In this document: in pieces, positions 44,914 through 57,426 of the stretch
Numbering within the stretch: position 1 is the stretch's first letter
Layout: every line of letters begins with the position of its first letter
Assembly (NCBI RefSeq): GCF_947179165.1
Contig: NC_077242.1
Span: forward strand, 56,866,597-56,930,596
DNA: 64,000 nucleotides
Direction: 5' to 3'
DNA from: Solanum dulcamara
Taxonomy: Eukaryota > Streptophyta > Magnoliopsida > Solanales > Solanaceae
Program-made: the position numbers and the translations under genes
Notes under the pieces: generated by a model
What the model was told of the DNA's origin: nothing
Seen by the model: only the letters and a program-made list of their open reading frames with translations
The model's database searches: none

Positions 44914-46180
44914 GAGGCCCATTGTTCTTGATATTCTATCAATCTAATAACGGCGAAGGTGTATCATGATATGAGTCTACATTACTGGTGGTGTGGTATA
45001 AAGAGGGATATTGTAAATTTTATGTCTAGATGTTTGACCTGTCAACAGGTCAAGTATGAGCACTAACAGCTCAGAGGTACATCTCAGAGGATGCTCATTC
45101 CTACTTGGAAGTGGAAGTGGATAACTATTGATTTTTTATGGGCCTACCTACAACCATAGGTGGTTATGATTCTATTTAGGTGGTCATTAATAGGCCAATC
45201 AAGTCCGCTCATTTCATTCCAGTTTCGGTGAAGTATACAATAGAAAAGTTAGCCCATCTTTACATCTATCAGATTGTTTGGCTTCATGGGGATCCTATTT
45301 CTATTGTCTGAAATCTAGGTTCATTGTTCACTTCTCTTTTTTGGAGGGCTTCACATCATGGTTTAGGTACTCAGTTAGATATGAGTACAATTTTCCTCCC
45401 GCAGACTAGTGGATGGTCTGAGCAGATGATTTAAGTGCTAGAGGATATGCTCCATGCATGTGTGATTGAATTTGGTGCTAGATGGGATCAATAATTTCCC
45501 TTAGCATAGTTTTCCTACAATAATACTTATCATTCAGAATTTAGATAGTCCCATTTGAGGCATTGTATGGATGACTGTGTAGATCTTTTATAAGGTGGTT
45601 TTATTCAACTAAGATGGACTCTTTATATACTGGCTTGCTTAGAGATGTCATCAAGTAGGTTTTCTTGATACATAGTAGACTATTAACAGCTCAGAGTCGG
45701 TAGAAGTTTTATGCCGATCAGTCCCAGACATAGTATTCATGGAGGAAGATCATGTTTGGCTCTGAGTGTCTCCCATGAAGGATGTTATGCGATTTAGAAA
45801 GAAAGTCAAGCATAGCCCTAGATTCATTGGTCTTTATTGAGATTTTAAGCTGAGTGGAGAGGTGGTTATAAGTTGGCCTTTCCACCTAGCTTGTCAGCTA
45901 TGAATGTCGTGTCCCATATTTCTATGCTTTGAAAGTATAGTCTGGATAAGTCTCATATGATTTCACTTGATTCAGTGGAGTTGGGTTCAAATTTGACTCA
46001 TGTGGAGGAGCCTATAGCCATTATGGATAGGAAGTTCTGTAAGCTTAGGACCAAGGATATTGCTTCAGTGAAAGTGCAGTGGAGACATCATTAAGTTGGA
46101 GAGGTTGCTTGAGAGTCAGAGTCCGACATGCATTCTAGATATCCTCAGCTTTTTGAGGATTCAAGTACTTAATTTTACTT
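44914..46180 (+). pseudogene. Remnant F: integrase with chromodomain-like tail (right part)
   Basis: Zinc finger: AHCS then YHDMSLHYWWCGIKRD and SRCLTCQQVKYEH, with the HHCC residues all present (44918-45060). Core: first Asp in TIDF near 45130. The second-Asp region near 45310 reads [14 protein letters not shown], with Asn in place of Asp. Glu region near 45420 (GWSEQMI, LEDMLHACVIEFGARWD). C-terminal segment from about 45760 (frameshifted), ML.KYSLDKSHMISLDSVEL, then the tail VEEPIAIMDRKFCKLRTKD and VKVQWRHH near 46000-46090. Ends before a G-family LTR. Confidence 0.82.
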
Positions 46181-46217
46181 TATGCTTGGGAACAAAAATA
46201 TTTTTAGTGGTGGATAA

Positions 46218-47430
46218 TATAATAACCCTGAAGGTCATTTTTGATAATTTTCACAAAATAAATATTTTACCTCTCCGGATTAATTGCCTAGAGTCATATT
46301 TGATCAGTTTTCGTAGTTGGTTTTATGGAATTATTTGAAAAGTTAAGATTTTTGAAAAGTTTTGAGTTTTAGATGCTTAAGAAGCCAAATAGTGGTTTTT
46401 TATGTCCTTTGTAGTTTTAGTTCTTAGAATAAAATTTTGTCGATTTCATCAGATCTAGAAAGCAAAATTTGTTCTTGGAGAGCTGACGAATTCAGATTTG
46501 GAGTTGTATTATGGATTTGAGGTCCTGAGTTAGAAATTATTTAGTTTTTTATTCTAGGTTTGGTTGTGGTCAAAATTTAGAGCTTGGATGGTATGAATGG
46601 GTTTCATATGACTTCGGTGGATTTGGGGGATGATTTTGGGCCTAGGAGAGGTCTTGGTTGAATTTTTAGAGGTTTCGAGCGTAAGTTGGTATTTCGGGCC
46701 TAGAGTTGGTTTCATTGTGACTTATCAGCTTTTGAATTAATGAGACCTCAAATTCAAATTCTGATTATTCCATCGAGTCTGAAATATCAAATTTAGTGGG
46801 GTAGCATATGTAGTTTGTGTTCTAGGGGTTCTGAGCAAATCCCGAGGGTTCTATTCGGTGACTTTGCATTTAGGTGTGTTTGATAACGTTGTTGTCAATC
46901 GATGCCCCTTCTTCACGTTCGCGTAATCCACCCGCGTTCGCGAAGGTTCCTGTGTGGTAGCCTTCACATTTGCGAGAGGTAGATTGTCATCGCAGAAGGC
47001 TGTGAGTCAAGCCTTCACGTTTGTGAAGCCCATACTGCATTCACTGAAGGCTAATTGCTGAGATCTCCACATTCGTAGGCCCCTATCCGTGATCGCGAAA
47101 GGTATTTTTGCTTGATCAGTGGTTTTATTCCAAAAGTAAGGAAAAACCCTTTTTCATAATTTTTAACTTTGGGATCTCGAGAGAAGGTGATTTCAAGAGA
47201 AATATTTTGGGAAATCTATTTGGTAAGTAATTTTCAGCCAAAACCTGTATTACCCATTAATTATATATTGATTTTAACCTCAAATCAGTGATTTTGATTC
47301 ATAGAAAATGGGAGTTTTCAAGAACTTAAAGTATTGCTAAAATGGTGATATTGAGTTGATTTTACCTCCATTTTCAAAATGGTTTTCAACAATGGATTTC
47401 AAATACTTTAAGAAATTTTCATGCAAAAAT
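46218..47430 (+). repeat. G-family 3' LTR of remnant F, truncated
   Basis: Starts TATAATAACCCTGAAGG (TG mutated) after the pre-LTR word TTTTTAGTGGTGGATAA. Aligns loosely with the reverse complement of the solo LTR 41400-43937. A CpG block at 46915-47105 carries CTTCACGTTCGCG and GTTCGCGAAGG words. At 47431 it gives way to the start of a B-family LTR; about half of the LTR is missing. Confidence 0.7.
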
Positions 47431-47695
47431 TATAATGACGCTCAAGGTCAATTTTGTCTCCTCCAATATTTTCTACATTTAGAGCTTCCCTATAGCGACC
47501 CCAAGCTATTTATGATTTGTTGGCCTTAATAGTTTAGGTTGCCTAGTCATTCATTTGGATTTTATGCCCGTTTCCTGTTTTGGAACTCTTAACGTTTGAA
47601 CAATTGACTTCGATAAAAACTCCAGGAAGACGACCTTAGAATAGAATTTTGATGATTCTATCAGCTCCAAAATGGCCAAATTAGGCTAGTAGGAT
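47431..47695 (+). repeat. B-family LTR fragment (first ~265 bp)
   Basis: Matches 21850 to about 22110: shared GAATGACC-type start, CTATTTATGATTTG, TTCATTTGGATTTTA, CCAAATTAGGCTAGTAG. Stops at GTAGGATG where unrelated AT-rich DNA begins. Confidence 0.8.
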
Positions 47696-48349
47696 GTTAA
47701 ATAATCTTTTTCCTTTAAAATATTTTTTCATAATTTATCCTCTCATTGATATTGTAAGTTAAAAAATATTATTTGAAAATACTTTTTTTCTTCTAGAAAA
47801 GAAATATTTTCCTTTTCACACATTACAAAAGGTTTTTTTTTGGTAAAAGAGTTCCCTTTTTTCATATTAATAAAGGATAATTCTTTTAATATTGCATAAA
47901 AACTACCTTTTTATATACATTTATATCGTCTTTCTCATATTTGCATACACTTAGTTTACGATAATATACATTACTTACTTGATACATACTCTTTTATACA
48001 TATATTTTTATACAATTTCAGTACATATTTCTTTATATATATGTGTGTATTATACTTGTAAAATAATAATTTTATCCCCTTCCTTTTTGACAAATTAAGT
48101 CTAGATGGGTACCATATTTTGTGGATTTCGAAGGATGTTTAACACCTTTCCTTTGGAATAATGTAAACTCTTACCTAGAATCTAAACTTGTTTTTTTCGT
48201 AGATGAAAACATGAGTCATACATCTCATACATCATATAGGTTTTCTTATTTTCTTTAATTAATTAGGTGGCGACTCTATACAATAATTAATCCTTTTAGA
48301 ATCTATAAGTTGTGTTTTATCTAACTTCGGTAAAAATAGGGCATAACAT
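47696..48349 (+). repeat. AT-rich stretch ending in a Tat/Ogre-like LTR end
   Basis: 47696-48070 is very AT-rich with TATATA-type words and no recognised match. From 48080 onwards the words GATGGGTACCATATTTTGTGG, GTTTAACACC and AGGTGGCGACTCT resemble, from memory, the LTR 3' end and following region of Solanaceae Tat/Ogre-type elements. It ends GGGCATAACATA, abutting the ORF remnant on the minus strand. No coding sequence seen. Confidence 0.35.
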
Positions 48350-50051
48350 AAGGCAGTCAGCTCTGCCCGTATGGACAAGATCTCCTAATCACGTAAATGA
48401 CCACTCTGAGTAGGGATATGGTTTTAAAGTCCATCTATGCGACCTTGTACTAGTGTAATCTCTTGCCTAAGCTCAGTACGAAGCAGAGTTGCCTCCTGTT
48501 GTATCTGTGTCTGGACCACCCTAGGTAGATGCATAATCATCTGATCTACCAATGCCCGTGTTTGTAGATGATCCTTCACCAATCGCTCAAGGAGTGCGTA
48601 AGGAACATTGATCATCATACCTGAAGCTGCGAGCCTAGAGGGGTAGGCCAGGTGCCACCCTCGGGCTGCTTTGTCACCTCCTTCATCGGAAGGAGTGAAG
48701 TTTCACCCTCCAAAGCAATAGTAGGAGGGGTTAGGCTTGTGTTCATAAGGACTAGCAAAATAGGTTTACCCTTCTTGGTCTTGTACAACGGGTTCTCCAA
48801 ATCCTTTATCAGTGCCGCATTTGAGGACTTTCTCACTTGGGTGTGCTTGTCAAAATGTCTGTATACTAGGTTAACCTCAAACTCACACAACTTTCTGATT
48901 AGCTACGGGAATAGAAGCCCAGCTTGCTCATTAAATGCTCTGTGATGAATCTCGACCGCAATTAATTGACCGTTGTGTAATCCATAATGGGCCATGACAT
49001 AGGTTACTACTAACGTCTGTGTTAGGTGGAGCGTGTCTTCATTCCCTGTTAGTCGAAGATGGGCACGGAGAATGGCCCACAGAAACTTTGCTGGGAATGT
49101 GAGAGAAGCCTTAGTAATCAATTGTCTGGGGTAAGTGACCCAAGGCACATTTACACCCTCAATGGCAATGTGTCCGGCAATCCACCGCATAGTTTGTTGT
49201 CACTTCTTAGGATTGCTCATCCTTTTTTCATCACTAAACACATGGCACTGGTTCTCGTAGAGACCCATCTGAACATCGTTCAGGAATTCTAGACCATATA
49301 AGAACCAGTTTACTGTGGTCTCAGAGATATCAACTACCTTTCCACGAACCATGACTTCATTCAGTGGTGGTGACTTCAATGCTAAGGCCCTTTTCTTCTT
49401 TTTTGAGGTCTCCTCAGGTATTCCATTCATCATCACAATGGCATAAGCAGAATAGAAGTCCCGAACAAGATTATCACCATAATAGCCTGGGTCCTTAGTC
49501 ATTAACTAAAAATGGTGCTTATAGAATAGATCACTAAGATCAAGCAGGGCGGAGAGGTTATCAATGATCACTATAACTTCTGGAACAATAGGTCATTTAT
49601 TCAATCCCTTACAACCCTTGATTAAACCATTGACAAAGATGTCAAACTGACCTAGAACGAGCCACATATTTCTCAAAAAAGAGATAACTTTATTGCACGT
49701 GATTGGATCACTTTCTCTCTCGTGATCAAACCTTTCAATATAATTCATATCATCTCCATCACTGCCATCTTCACAAGCTTCACTACCCTCTTCACTGGAT
49801 TATGCCTCATCCCCGCTTGTCTCATTGTCTGAGCCAGCTTCCCCCTCTTCAGACTAGGAGGTAGCGATATCGGCCTCGGAAGCTTTCTTGGATCTAGTAG
49901 TGGGAGATGCGTGAGGAGAGATATTAGTGGCGATCTGTACCTCAAACCCACTAGATGATTCACTTCCCGACTCATGGTTTGAATTTGAATCTGATTCTTA
50001 GGAGGGTGAGTTATGAAGTCAGGACTTGGGCTTAGTGCGTTTGGGTCCCAT
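48350..50051 (-). pseudogene. Plant-transposon-protein-type ORF (minus copy), decayed
   Basis: Start chosen at ATG 50051 (minus strand): a basic MGPKRTKPKS, then an acidic Ser/Glu/Asp-rich region to about 49750. A domain then follows resembling the 'putative plant transposon protein' family (Pfam Transposase_32, by recollection). Its landmarks are a DNLVRDFYSAYA-type start at about 49480, VRGKVVDISETTVNWFLYG, a WV..P..LITKA..TFPAKFLWAILRAHL segment, GNEDTLHLTQTLVV, and HHRAFNEQAGLLFPxLIRKLC. The C-terminal tail has GETSLLP and a Gln/Glu-rich coiled-coil-like end (48618-48424). It is cut at 48350. There are only a few stops, which is unusually mild decay for the region. It lies downstream of Athila-like integrase H on the same strand, the place of the third ORF in Athila elements. 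Function unknown. Confidence 0.65.
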
Positions 50052-51525
50052 GATGCCTTAAAAAGTGACAACCGGTTAGTAATCATACAAACGAATGCGA
50101 TGAATCTAAAGATACTCATACTTCCCTGTATTTTGTATAAGAATGAAAATAACCCTTAAGAAATTACGTCGCTTAATCTATCATAAGGTGATTGCAAGCT
50201 AAAACGGAAATAAAACTCTTTTTTGGGATTTTCAGTTTTTCAAAACAAAATTAATTTTTTAAATACGGTGGACCTTCACCATACGTGAAGGGATTCATGG
50301 ACCGTGAAGGGTTTCGTGGTGCATTCCAGAACTAGGCTTCATGGAGCTCCCTGAAAAATTTCTAAGTGTTAGTACCACAGACAACACCATGGCCCATGAT
50401 GACGTTCACTGTCCGTGATGCCTTCTGTGATCCTACACTTAGAAATATTTTATAAGTGAAGACAATGGGCCTCCACCACGGATCGTGAAGTAAAATACGA
50501 TCCGTGGTAAAGGTCATTGTCCCCCACACCACAATTCTGCCATTGGTCGAACTTCCTTATATTCACAACTCAAGCTCCGCACAATTTCAAGCATATTCAC
50601 TCAATGTAATCACAAACAAACGACCATCAATGACGCAAATATTAATTTTATTGACAAGAATTTGAACCTATTCATCCCACCTATTAATTCTAACCATTTC
50701 CGTATATACAAAGCACAATATCAGACAAAGTATTGCAAGGTCCCTAAATAAAATATGCATATCTGATTATCACTACAATGCAACCTTCTATTGGTATCAA
50801 CTCAAAGAATGTTTAGAAGAAACTTACTTGGTTCGATTGATTATTGCTTTACACTAATAGACTCTTACAGTTCTTGAGACTAGGGCACTTGAATTACACA
50901 CACTAAACACTAATTGTGACTTGAATCAGTGGGAAGTTGCAGGATTTGCATGATTTGGACTTGGAGGAGTTTGAGTGTTCTTTGGTTTGTATTAGGGAAG
51001 ATAAAAATGGACCTAATTTGGGTAAAAATGGGTTAAAATCCAATAACCCTAATTTAATAAGGACCGGGTCGAAACTGGGTTGGCTAAAAATTAATTAGCC
51101 GACTAGGCTTCACGGCTCATGGTGGCTACTTGTGTAGAGCACTACGGGTTGTATTCTCTTTCATGACATGGGACTTAGACAAAAAGAACGGAATCTCACT
51201 TGTGATCCATGGAATGCAACACGGTCCACGAAGTTTATAATGGGTCATAATCCCTCTTATAGTGGTGGACAAAGAGAAAAGGTAAGTAACCTTATCTAGG
51301 ATTCATGGAATTCAAAATGATCTGCGAAGTTCATCACGGGCCATAATCCCTCCCGTAATCCTAAATATAATTAAGCTTGTACCTACTACGCCACTCCATC
51401 ATGATATGTGGTGCCTAATACGGTCTGTATAGGTGGCCGTGGTGGTGAACCTTTGCCAATATTCAATATTTTCTCCACCTTTGAGACCCTGCACTCAAAT
51501 AATAAGATTTAACCTACCTATTACA
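50052..51525 (-). other. Non-coding spacer between integrase H and the third ORF
   Basis: No coding domain seen. Two blocks rich in CACGGACCGTG-like palindromic words lie at 50270-50530 and 51110-51440. At its right edge (51530-51575), on the minus strand, TTAAATCAAGCGCTTCTTAG and GGAGGTAACCCAA form the conserved post-pol motif that I associate with Athila-like elements. The spacer may be a decayed leader or intron for the downstream ORF. Confidence 0.5.
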
Positions 51526-51641
51526 AATACAATCCTTGGGTTACCTCCTAAGAAGCGCTTGATTTAATGTTGTGACACGACACAGGTCACTCCACTACTC
51601 AAACTTCATCAAGCTAGAGCTCTTCATCAACCTTCACTTCT

Positions 51642-52617
51642 TTAGGGGATCCCGTATAGTTTCACCCGCTGTCCATTAACTTTAAACCTAAGACCAAATT
51701 GAGCTTCAAGCTTGATTGCACCATGAGAAAATACATGTGCCACGGTGAAAGGTCTAGACCACTTTGACCGTAGCTTGGCAGGAAACAACCTTAGCCTGGA
51801 ATTGAAAAGCAACACTTTGTCCCCAATGTTGAATTTCCACTTTTGAATATGCCTGTCATGATACAATTTTATCCGATCTTTGTAAAGAGAAACACTCTCA
51901 TATGCACGCAAATGAAACTCATTCATCTCATTGATTTGATCTAGTCACATATACGCAACTGCACTCCAACTAAGGTTCAACTTTTTCAATGCCAACAACA
52001 TTTGGTGTTCTAGCTCCACAGGGAAATAACATTCCTTTCCAAACACAAACTGGTATGGGCACATACCAATGGGTGTTTTGAAAGCTATCCAATATGCCCA
52101 TAAAGCATCATCCAGCTTCCTAGACCAATAAGTCCTATTACCATTCACAAACTTGGCCAATATCTTCTTGATTTTGTGATTTCACACCTTAACCTGCCCA
52201 CTAGACTAGGGTGATATGGAGTGTCTACCTTGTATTTTTGCACACCGTATATTTCCAGAAAAATCTAAAAGATCTTACTGTAAAAATGGGAACCCCTATC
52301 ACTAATGATAGCCCTAGGAGTCAAAAACCTAGAAAAGATGTTTCTCCTAAAAAAACCAGCAACACTCTAGCTTCCACCCATTTCGAGACATAGTCAACTG
52401 CCATAAGAATGTACTTCATCCCATTTGAGATAACGAACGAACCTATGAAATTGATGCCTCATAAATCAAATAACTCCACCTCCAGGATTGGTGTCATAGG
52501 CAACTCTTGACGCCTGGATATCTACCCTTGCCTCTGGCACTGATCAAAACTCTTTACCAAATCATGTACATATTTATAGATAGTAGGCCAGTAGTATCCA
52601 CATTGCAATACATAGAA
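51642..52617 (-). pseudogene. Element H: Athila-like integrase (minus strand), decayed
   Basis: Read on the minus strand. [15 protein letters not shown] and FDQCQRQG at 52610-52530 are the zinc-finger end; the first Cys of CxxC is Phe. The core follows: GINFIGSF (first catalytic Asp is Asn), KYILMAVDYVSKWVEA, and a frame-shifted AIISDRG region near 52300. The open pieces 52160-51945 ([37 protein letters not shown]) and 51926-51642 (LRAYESVSLYKDRIKLYHD, DKVLLFNSRLRLFPAKLRSK, HGAIKLEA, VNGQRVKLY) are the C-terminal part typical of Athila. No RT upstream: an LTR follows directly at 52618. Confidence 0.85.
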
Positions 52618-54064
52618 TTTCCAATGTCTTCAACCAGCCTTCACGATTATCATCACACTCCTTAATGTACTCTACGGCCCGTGAAGGGTCCCGTGGAGTT
52701 TCACTTGGTCAAAATTCCATCACCTTTAGCTTCACATGGTCAATATTACGGCAACCACCACGGTCCATGCAAAGCACTATAGTATGTGGTGGGGCTCGTG
52801 GTCCTTAGTCCTCCGCAGACTAATTGTGTTAGTGGTTATGTTTCAATGAGTTGCATGTAAAATCTAGCGAGTTATGTAACATCAAACTCACCTTTCAGCC
52901 CTTCGTAGACGTATTTCATTCATCTCCTTCCAATCTCATAATGTGTTCTTTACTAACCCCCACTCTAGATCTTAGAGTACTATCCCCTCCAGGGCTCAAG
53001 TGACTTAGACGAAGTTTTGTTCCTCTAAATTTTTGTTACGATAATCTTTTACTAATCACTACCTTCCTCTCAGACAAATAATGAATACGAGTAGGTTCCC
53101 AATGTGTGAACTCATTAAGAAATACTTTTAAATAAAGAAAATCACAATACATGCAAAACCCCTAACGAAGATCACCCTACATGTTTGCCTACTTTTGTTA
53201 TTTTGTCATGGTTCTCACAATCTTAGTTGCGGATTTAGCTACTCATAATTGTAAATAAAGGAACAAGAATTTTTGTAGAATTCATGAATCAATACTTACG
53301 TGAATGAAGAATTAAACATTTAATCGCACGATGAGAAATGAATCAAGAACAAATATGGAATTAGATTACACGTTTGAGTTCGTGAAAGTCACAAAAAATA
53401 TGCTTCACAATGTTCAGAAAGAAAACTAAAATTGATAATAAAAAATGTAAGACTAAAAATATAATAAATTCGAGTATTTATAGAAGTACAAAACCTACTC
53501 CTAAACCAACTAGGAAAACTTAAGTCGTCGGCACAGTTCATGCCCAAGCACTACGGACCGTGCTGGTATTCACTGCCCTTGGTCCTACTCTGTGGTGTTT
53601 GACTTGGCTCCACCACTGTGTAGGCCTTCATTTCTTCACAGGCAAGCACCACATCTCATGTTACTGACTATGGCCCGTACTGGGGTTCGTAGTTATTGCC
53701 TTCATAGAAATTCCAATGTATTCAACCAGCTATCACGATCTATCACTACGCTCCATAATGAACTTCATGGCCCATGAAGGGTCCCGTGGAGTTTTACTTG
53801 GCAAAAATTCCATCACCTTCAGCTTCACATGGTTAGCATTACGATAGCTACTATGGCCCATGCAAAGTACTATGCTCTATTATGGGGCTCATGGTCCTTA
53901 TTCCTTAGCAAAACAACCTCACATACTCACAAAATCATCCAAACTTGTGCGAGACTTAGTTTTCCTATAAAATAAATAAAACACACATCATATCTATAGA
54001 AATATACTTGTAACGCACAATAATTCACCATTTTGGGCATCGAAAGTATCATAAATATGTGACA
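52618..54064 (-). repeat. Athila-like LTR with internal rearrangement (minus strand)
   Basis: The right end ATATGTGACA at 54064 would be the TG.. start of an LTR on the minus strand. A TATA box lies at 53474-53482. 52860-53110 matches the reverse complement of the Athila LTR at 1-330. A piece at 53710-53895 is repeated at 52618-52800 (CTTCAACCAGC, GAAGGGTCCCGTGGAGTTT), so the lower part is a second U3 fragment joined directly to integrase H. No coding sequence. Palindromic CGG/CCG-containing words are concentrated at 53520-53895. Confidence 0.65.
53474..53482 (-). promoter_or_regulatory. TATA box of LTR H
   Basis: On the minus strand CTATAAATACTCG, a near-ideal plant TATA box in an AT-rich context, with the palindrome-rich block immediately upstream (53520-53895). 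Start site expected about 30 bases lower. Confidence 0.65.
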
Positions 54065-54065
54065 C

Positions 54066-55689
54066 ATCAATAATCTCACTCAAGAGTTCTACTCTTCCTA
54101 TGCCGCTACAATGCTACATGCGATTACTGATGAGACCTCAAAAAAAGGAAAGGGCCATTGCATTGAGGTCTCCACCATTGAATAAAGTACAAGTTCATGG
54201 AAAGGTAGTTGATATCTCCAAGACCATGATAAACAGGTTTTTATATGGTCCAGCCTTCCACACCAATGTGTAGACAGGTCTCTATGAGCACCGGCACAAT
54301 GCAGTTACTAATGAGGAGTGTATGAGCGACCAAAGATAAGTAACTTCAGATTATGTGGTCAATTTTCGGGTTGATAGAATTGAGGTTATGAATGCTCCTT
54401 GGATCACCAACCCAAAATAATTAATTACTAAGGCCTTCCTCATATTCCCAGTAAAGTTTTGGTAGGCCACCGTCCATGCTCGTCTCCATCCCACAGGAAA
54501 TGACAGTATACTCCACCTAGCAAAGGCATCACTAGTAGCCTATATTATGGCTCACTTTAGACTACACAACGATCGTTTGATTGTGGTTAAGATTCATGAT
54601 AGAGCCTTTAATAAGCAGGCTGGGCTACCTTTCTCATGTCTGGTCTAGGAGTTGTGTGAGACTATGGGTACCTTGGTGTGTAAATACTTTGATCACCGTA
54701 CCATACTGAAAAAGTCCAAAAAAGCGGCATTGATCAAGGATTTGGATAACCTATTTTATAAGACCAAGTCAGGTCATCCAATTGTGCTAGTCCCTATGAA
54801 CACTGGTCCACCTTCTCCTACACTATCTTTGGAGGGTGAGACTTCAGTTCCTCTAATAGAAGAGGCTGCAGAGTTGCCCAAGGGCGACACTAGGCCTACT
54901 CCTTCCATACCCGCAGCTTCAGGTATGATGATTATTGTTCCTTATAGACTCCTTGAAAGATTGGTGCAGGATCAGCAATAGACACAGGCTTTGGTAGATC
55001 AGGTGATTGAGCGGCTACCTAGGGCATTTAAGGAAAAGATATAGTAGGGTGACCCATCTTCAATCTAGGTTCATACAAGAGATATTTGTAGTATAAGGTC
55101 ATATAGATGGCCTTGAGGCCCACCTTACTGATCATAGAAATCGATCAGGTGCTGAGGAGACCAAGTTCATATAGGCAGAGTTGACCGCCCTGAGTAACTT
55201 GGATAAATTTCTAGAAAAAACCTCCACTACTACTCTTATTGTTGCTACAAATGCTTTGTTATACCTAATGTATGTACCTCCTATGCCCGTGCAGTTAGAT
55301 GAGGTGTGAAGCATTATTTCAGCACCCAAGTTCGATACAAAAGGTAAGGGAAAGAAGTAACGACATAGAGATAACTCACTTGATGATGTAGAAAAGGCAA
55401 GGAAGGCTAGGAAAAGGAAGACAAAAGAGTTGTGCGTTCTTTCCTAAGGGAAGCTCAATAGAGAGAGGAGCTAGAGAGACAAGAGCTTAAGGCTTCAAAG
55501 GTTGGAGCGTTGGCTAGTGGAGTCGCTCCTTTTGAGACTGCTAAGATCCTGGCTCCAGCTTTGACTACTAGTGAGGTGCCTGTCAGCATGCTCACTCCTA
55601 CTATGGGTGATAACCCTTCAGGTGAGCTCACATTATTGAGTGCACCAGTTGATGTTGGTGCCACGACACCACCACCGACTGACATCTAG
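54066..55689 (+). pseudogene. Plant-transposon-protein-type ORF (plus copy), N terminus missing
   Basis: Homologous to the minus copy at 48350-50051: NNLTQEFYSSYA at 54066, VHGKVVDISKTMINRFLYG at about 54192-54248, GNDSILHLAKASLVAY near 54502, HDRAFNKQAGLPFS near 54595, and the long open piece 54652-54981 (KAALIKDLDNLFYKTKSGHP, GETSVPLIEE, YRLLERLVQDQ). It begins directly after an LTR end, so about the first 190 residues are missing. The tail extends further than in the other copy, with a Lys/Arg/Glu-rich segment and a Pro/Thr-rich end (MLTPTMGDNPSG, TTPPPTDI). The two copies differ clearly and lie head-to-head around element H. Short unassigned DNA follows to 55807. Confidence 0.65.
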
Positions 55690-56992
55690 GGCATCGAAGG
55701 TATGATCACGTTAATTGTATTTGGGAGTTTTTGTTGTCATGTTTCTTTTCCCTCATGCGTAATATCTAGTAGAATTAGCACATTTAGGTTTTTTGTGTAA
55801 ATACAAACGTCATGCCCTGAGAGGGTACCTGAGGCGTGGACGACACTAAGAAACCATCTCTAGCCTCCGAGAGAACCACTTGGTCTGATCACTCATTCAT
55901 TCATCAACAGAAGACTTAAGTGAAAATAAGAATATTTATGTGGGCTCGCCATCATAAATATCAAAAAATATAGTAGTTTCAAAGGAGAACTACTTCAATT
56001 ACATCATCAAACTTTATCTATGAAGCCTATAACACTATCAGACAGTGCTGATGACATGTTCATGGCTATCTCAAAAGAAACATAATACTCAATAATAATA
56101 AAAGGATAAAGAGTTCCTTTGAATACAAGAAGGACTCACCAAATAGCTGGAAAGTAATGATCTTCAATTATGTGCCTGTTGAGGATCTCTAACATCCGTA
56201 TCTGCATCATAAAATAATGCAGGTCGAATCACGTCAATACATGGAATATATGAGTATGTAAAATTAAAATAAAGTAAGGACAAATATCAAGAAACTCCTC
56301 TCAGGAAGACTCGGCTCAGAACTCAACATCATCTCAACATCAATATATAATGCAAGTTTAAAAATAATAATAATAAGCAATGCTTACTCAGTTGGGAGTT
56401 TCTCTGACCGACAACCATAACTTATGAGCTAGTGATGATACAACGAAGCGATGTTGTTGCCACATCCATTCAATACCATTTTAGGGTAAAGGACATCACC
56501 TTCATGGATCCAATCATCAAAGTCCTCTTTTTGGGACTTATGAGACATAGCCTCCATCCTACACTGCCTATGTAGTTCAGTGGTTTGAGTCAATTAAACT
56601 TTTACCCAACTCGGTGTTCAATATTACTCCCAAAATATGTGTTCATATTAACTTCATCATCTATTCTTATTGGACTTTTATTTAAAATATCAAAACCATC
56701 TCATTACCTCTTCATTAATCATTACACTTCAAAACATCATTTACATATCATCAAAATATCTTGCTCAAAACATCATTTAATCTAAAGAATGAAATTCATT
56801 GAAACTCAATCATTTTGCTCTTTTAAAACTCAATAAAATACATATATAGTATTAATTCAAATCAATCTTTTTGTCAATGAATATTAAAAGCCAACAACTT
56901 TACTCAAAACAGATGTAAAAATATTCAAGAACATCAAATCAAATAGGGTTCATGGTAAAGTAGCCACAACAATAATTCCAATAATATTAGAG

Positions 56993-57033
<41 letters not shown>
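56993..57033. repeat. (AAT)n microsatellite in LTR I
   Basis: About 13-14 uninterrupted AAT units. The matching part of the 5' LTR lies outside the window, so length variation between the LTRs cannot be judged. Confidence 0.95.
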
Positions 57034-57418
57034 CTCAATGCATAAATATATCTAACTCAATAGAAGAAGAATTAACTCATTTATAATTCAAGAATTAGGG
57101 TAAAACTCAACTATAACTCAATTACGATGAATATAAATATTGGGTGCATGGACAAACTCAATCCAATGCTATAAATAGTCTTACATACCTGGAATCTCAA
57201 GTTGTACTCTGAATTGAAGAACTCATTGAACACTCTTGAATCCCTAGGCTTTTCTCCTCGCCGGAATATTTTGTGTACTATCCGGAGTATAAGAATTATC
57301 AAAATAGTATTTCTACACTACTAAAAACTAAAACTATATTTGAAAATGAGTAAAGAAGTGTATAGATAGAAGAGTTGCATGAAAAAGCTTGATGAATAAA
57401 ATGAGAAAATAAGTTGGA

Positions 57419-57426
57419 TATTTATA
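57419..57426 (-). promoter_or_regulatory. TATA box of LTR I
   Basis: On the minus strand TATAAATA within CACACCTATAAATATCC, about 565 bases from the LTR start, with an AAG/AGAA-rich leader-like stretch after it. A standard place for an LTR promoter. Confidence 0.65.
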
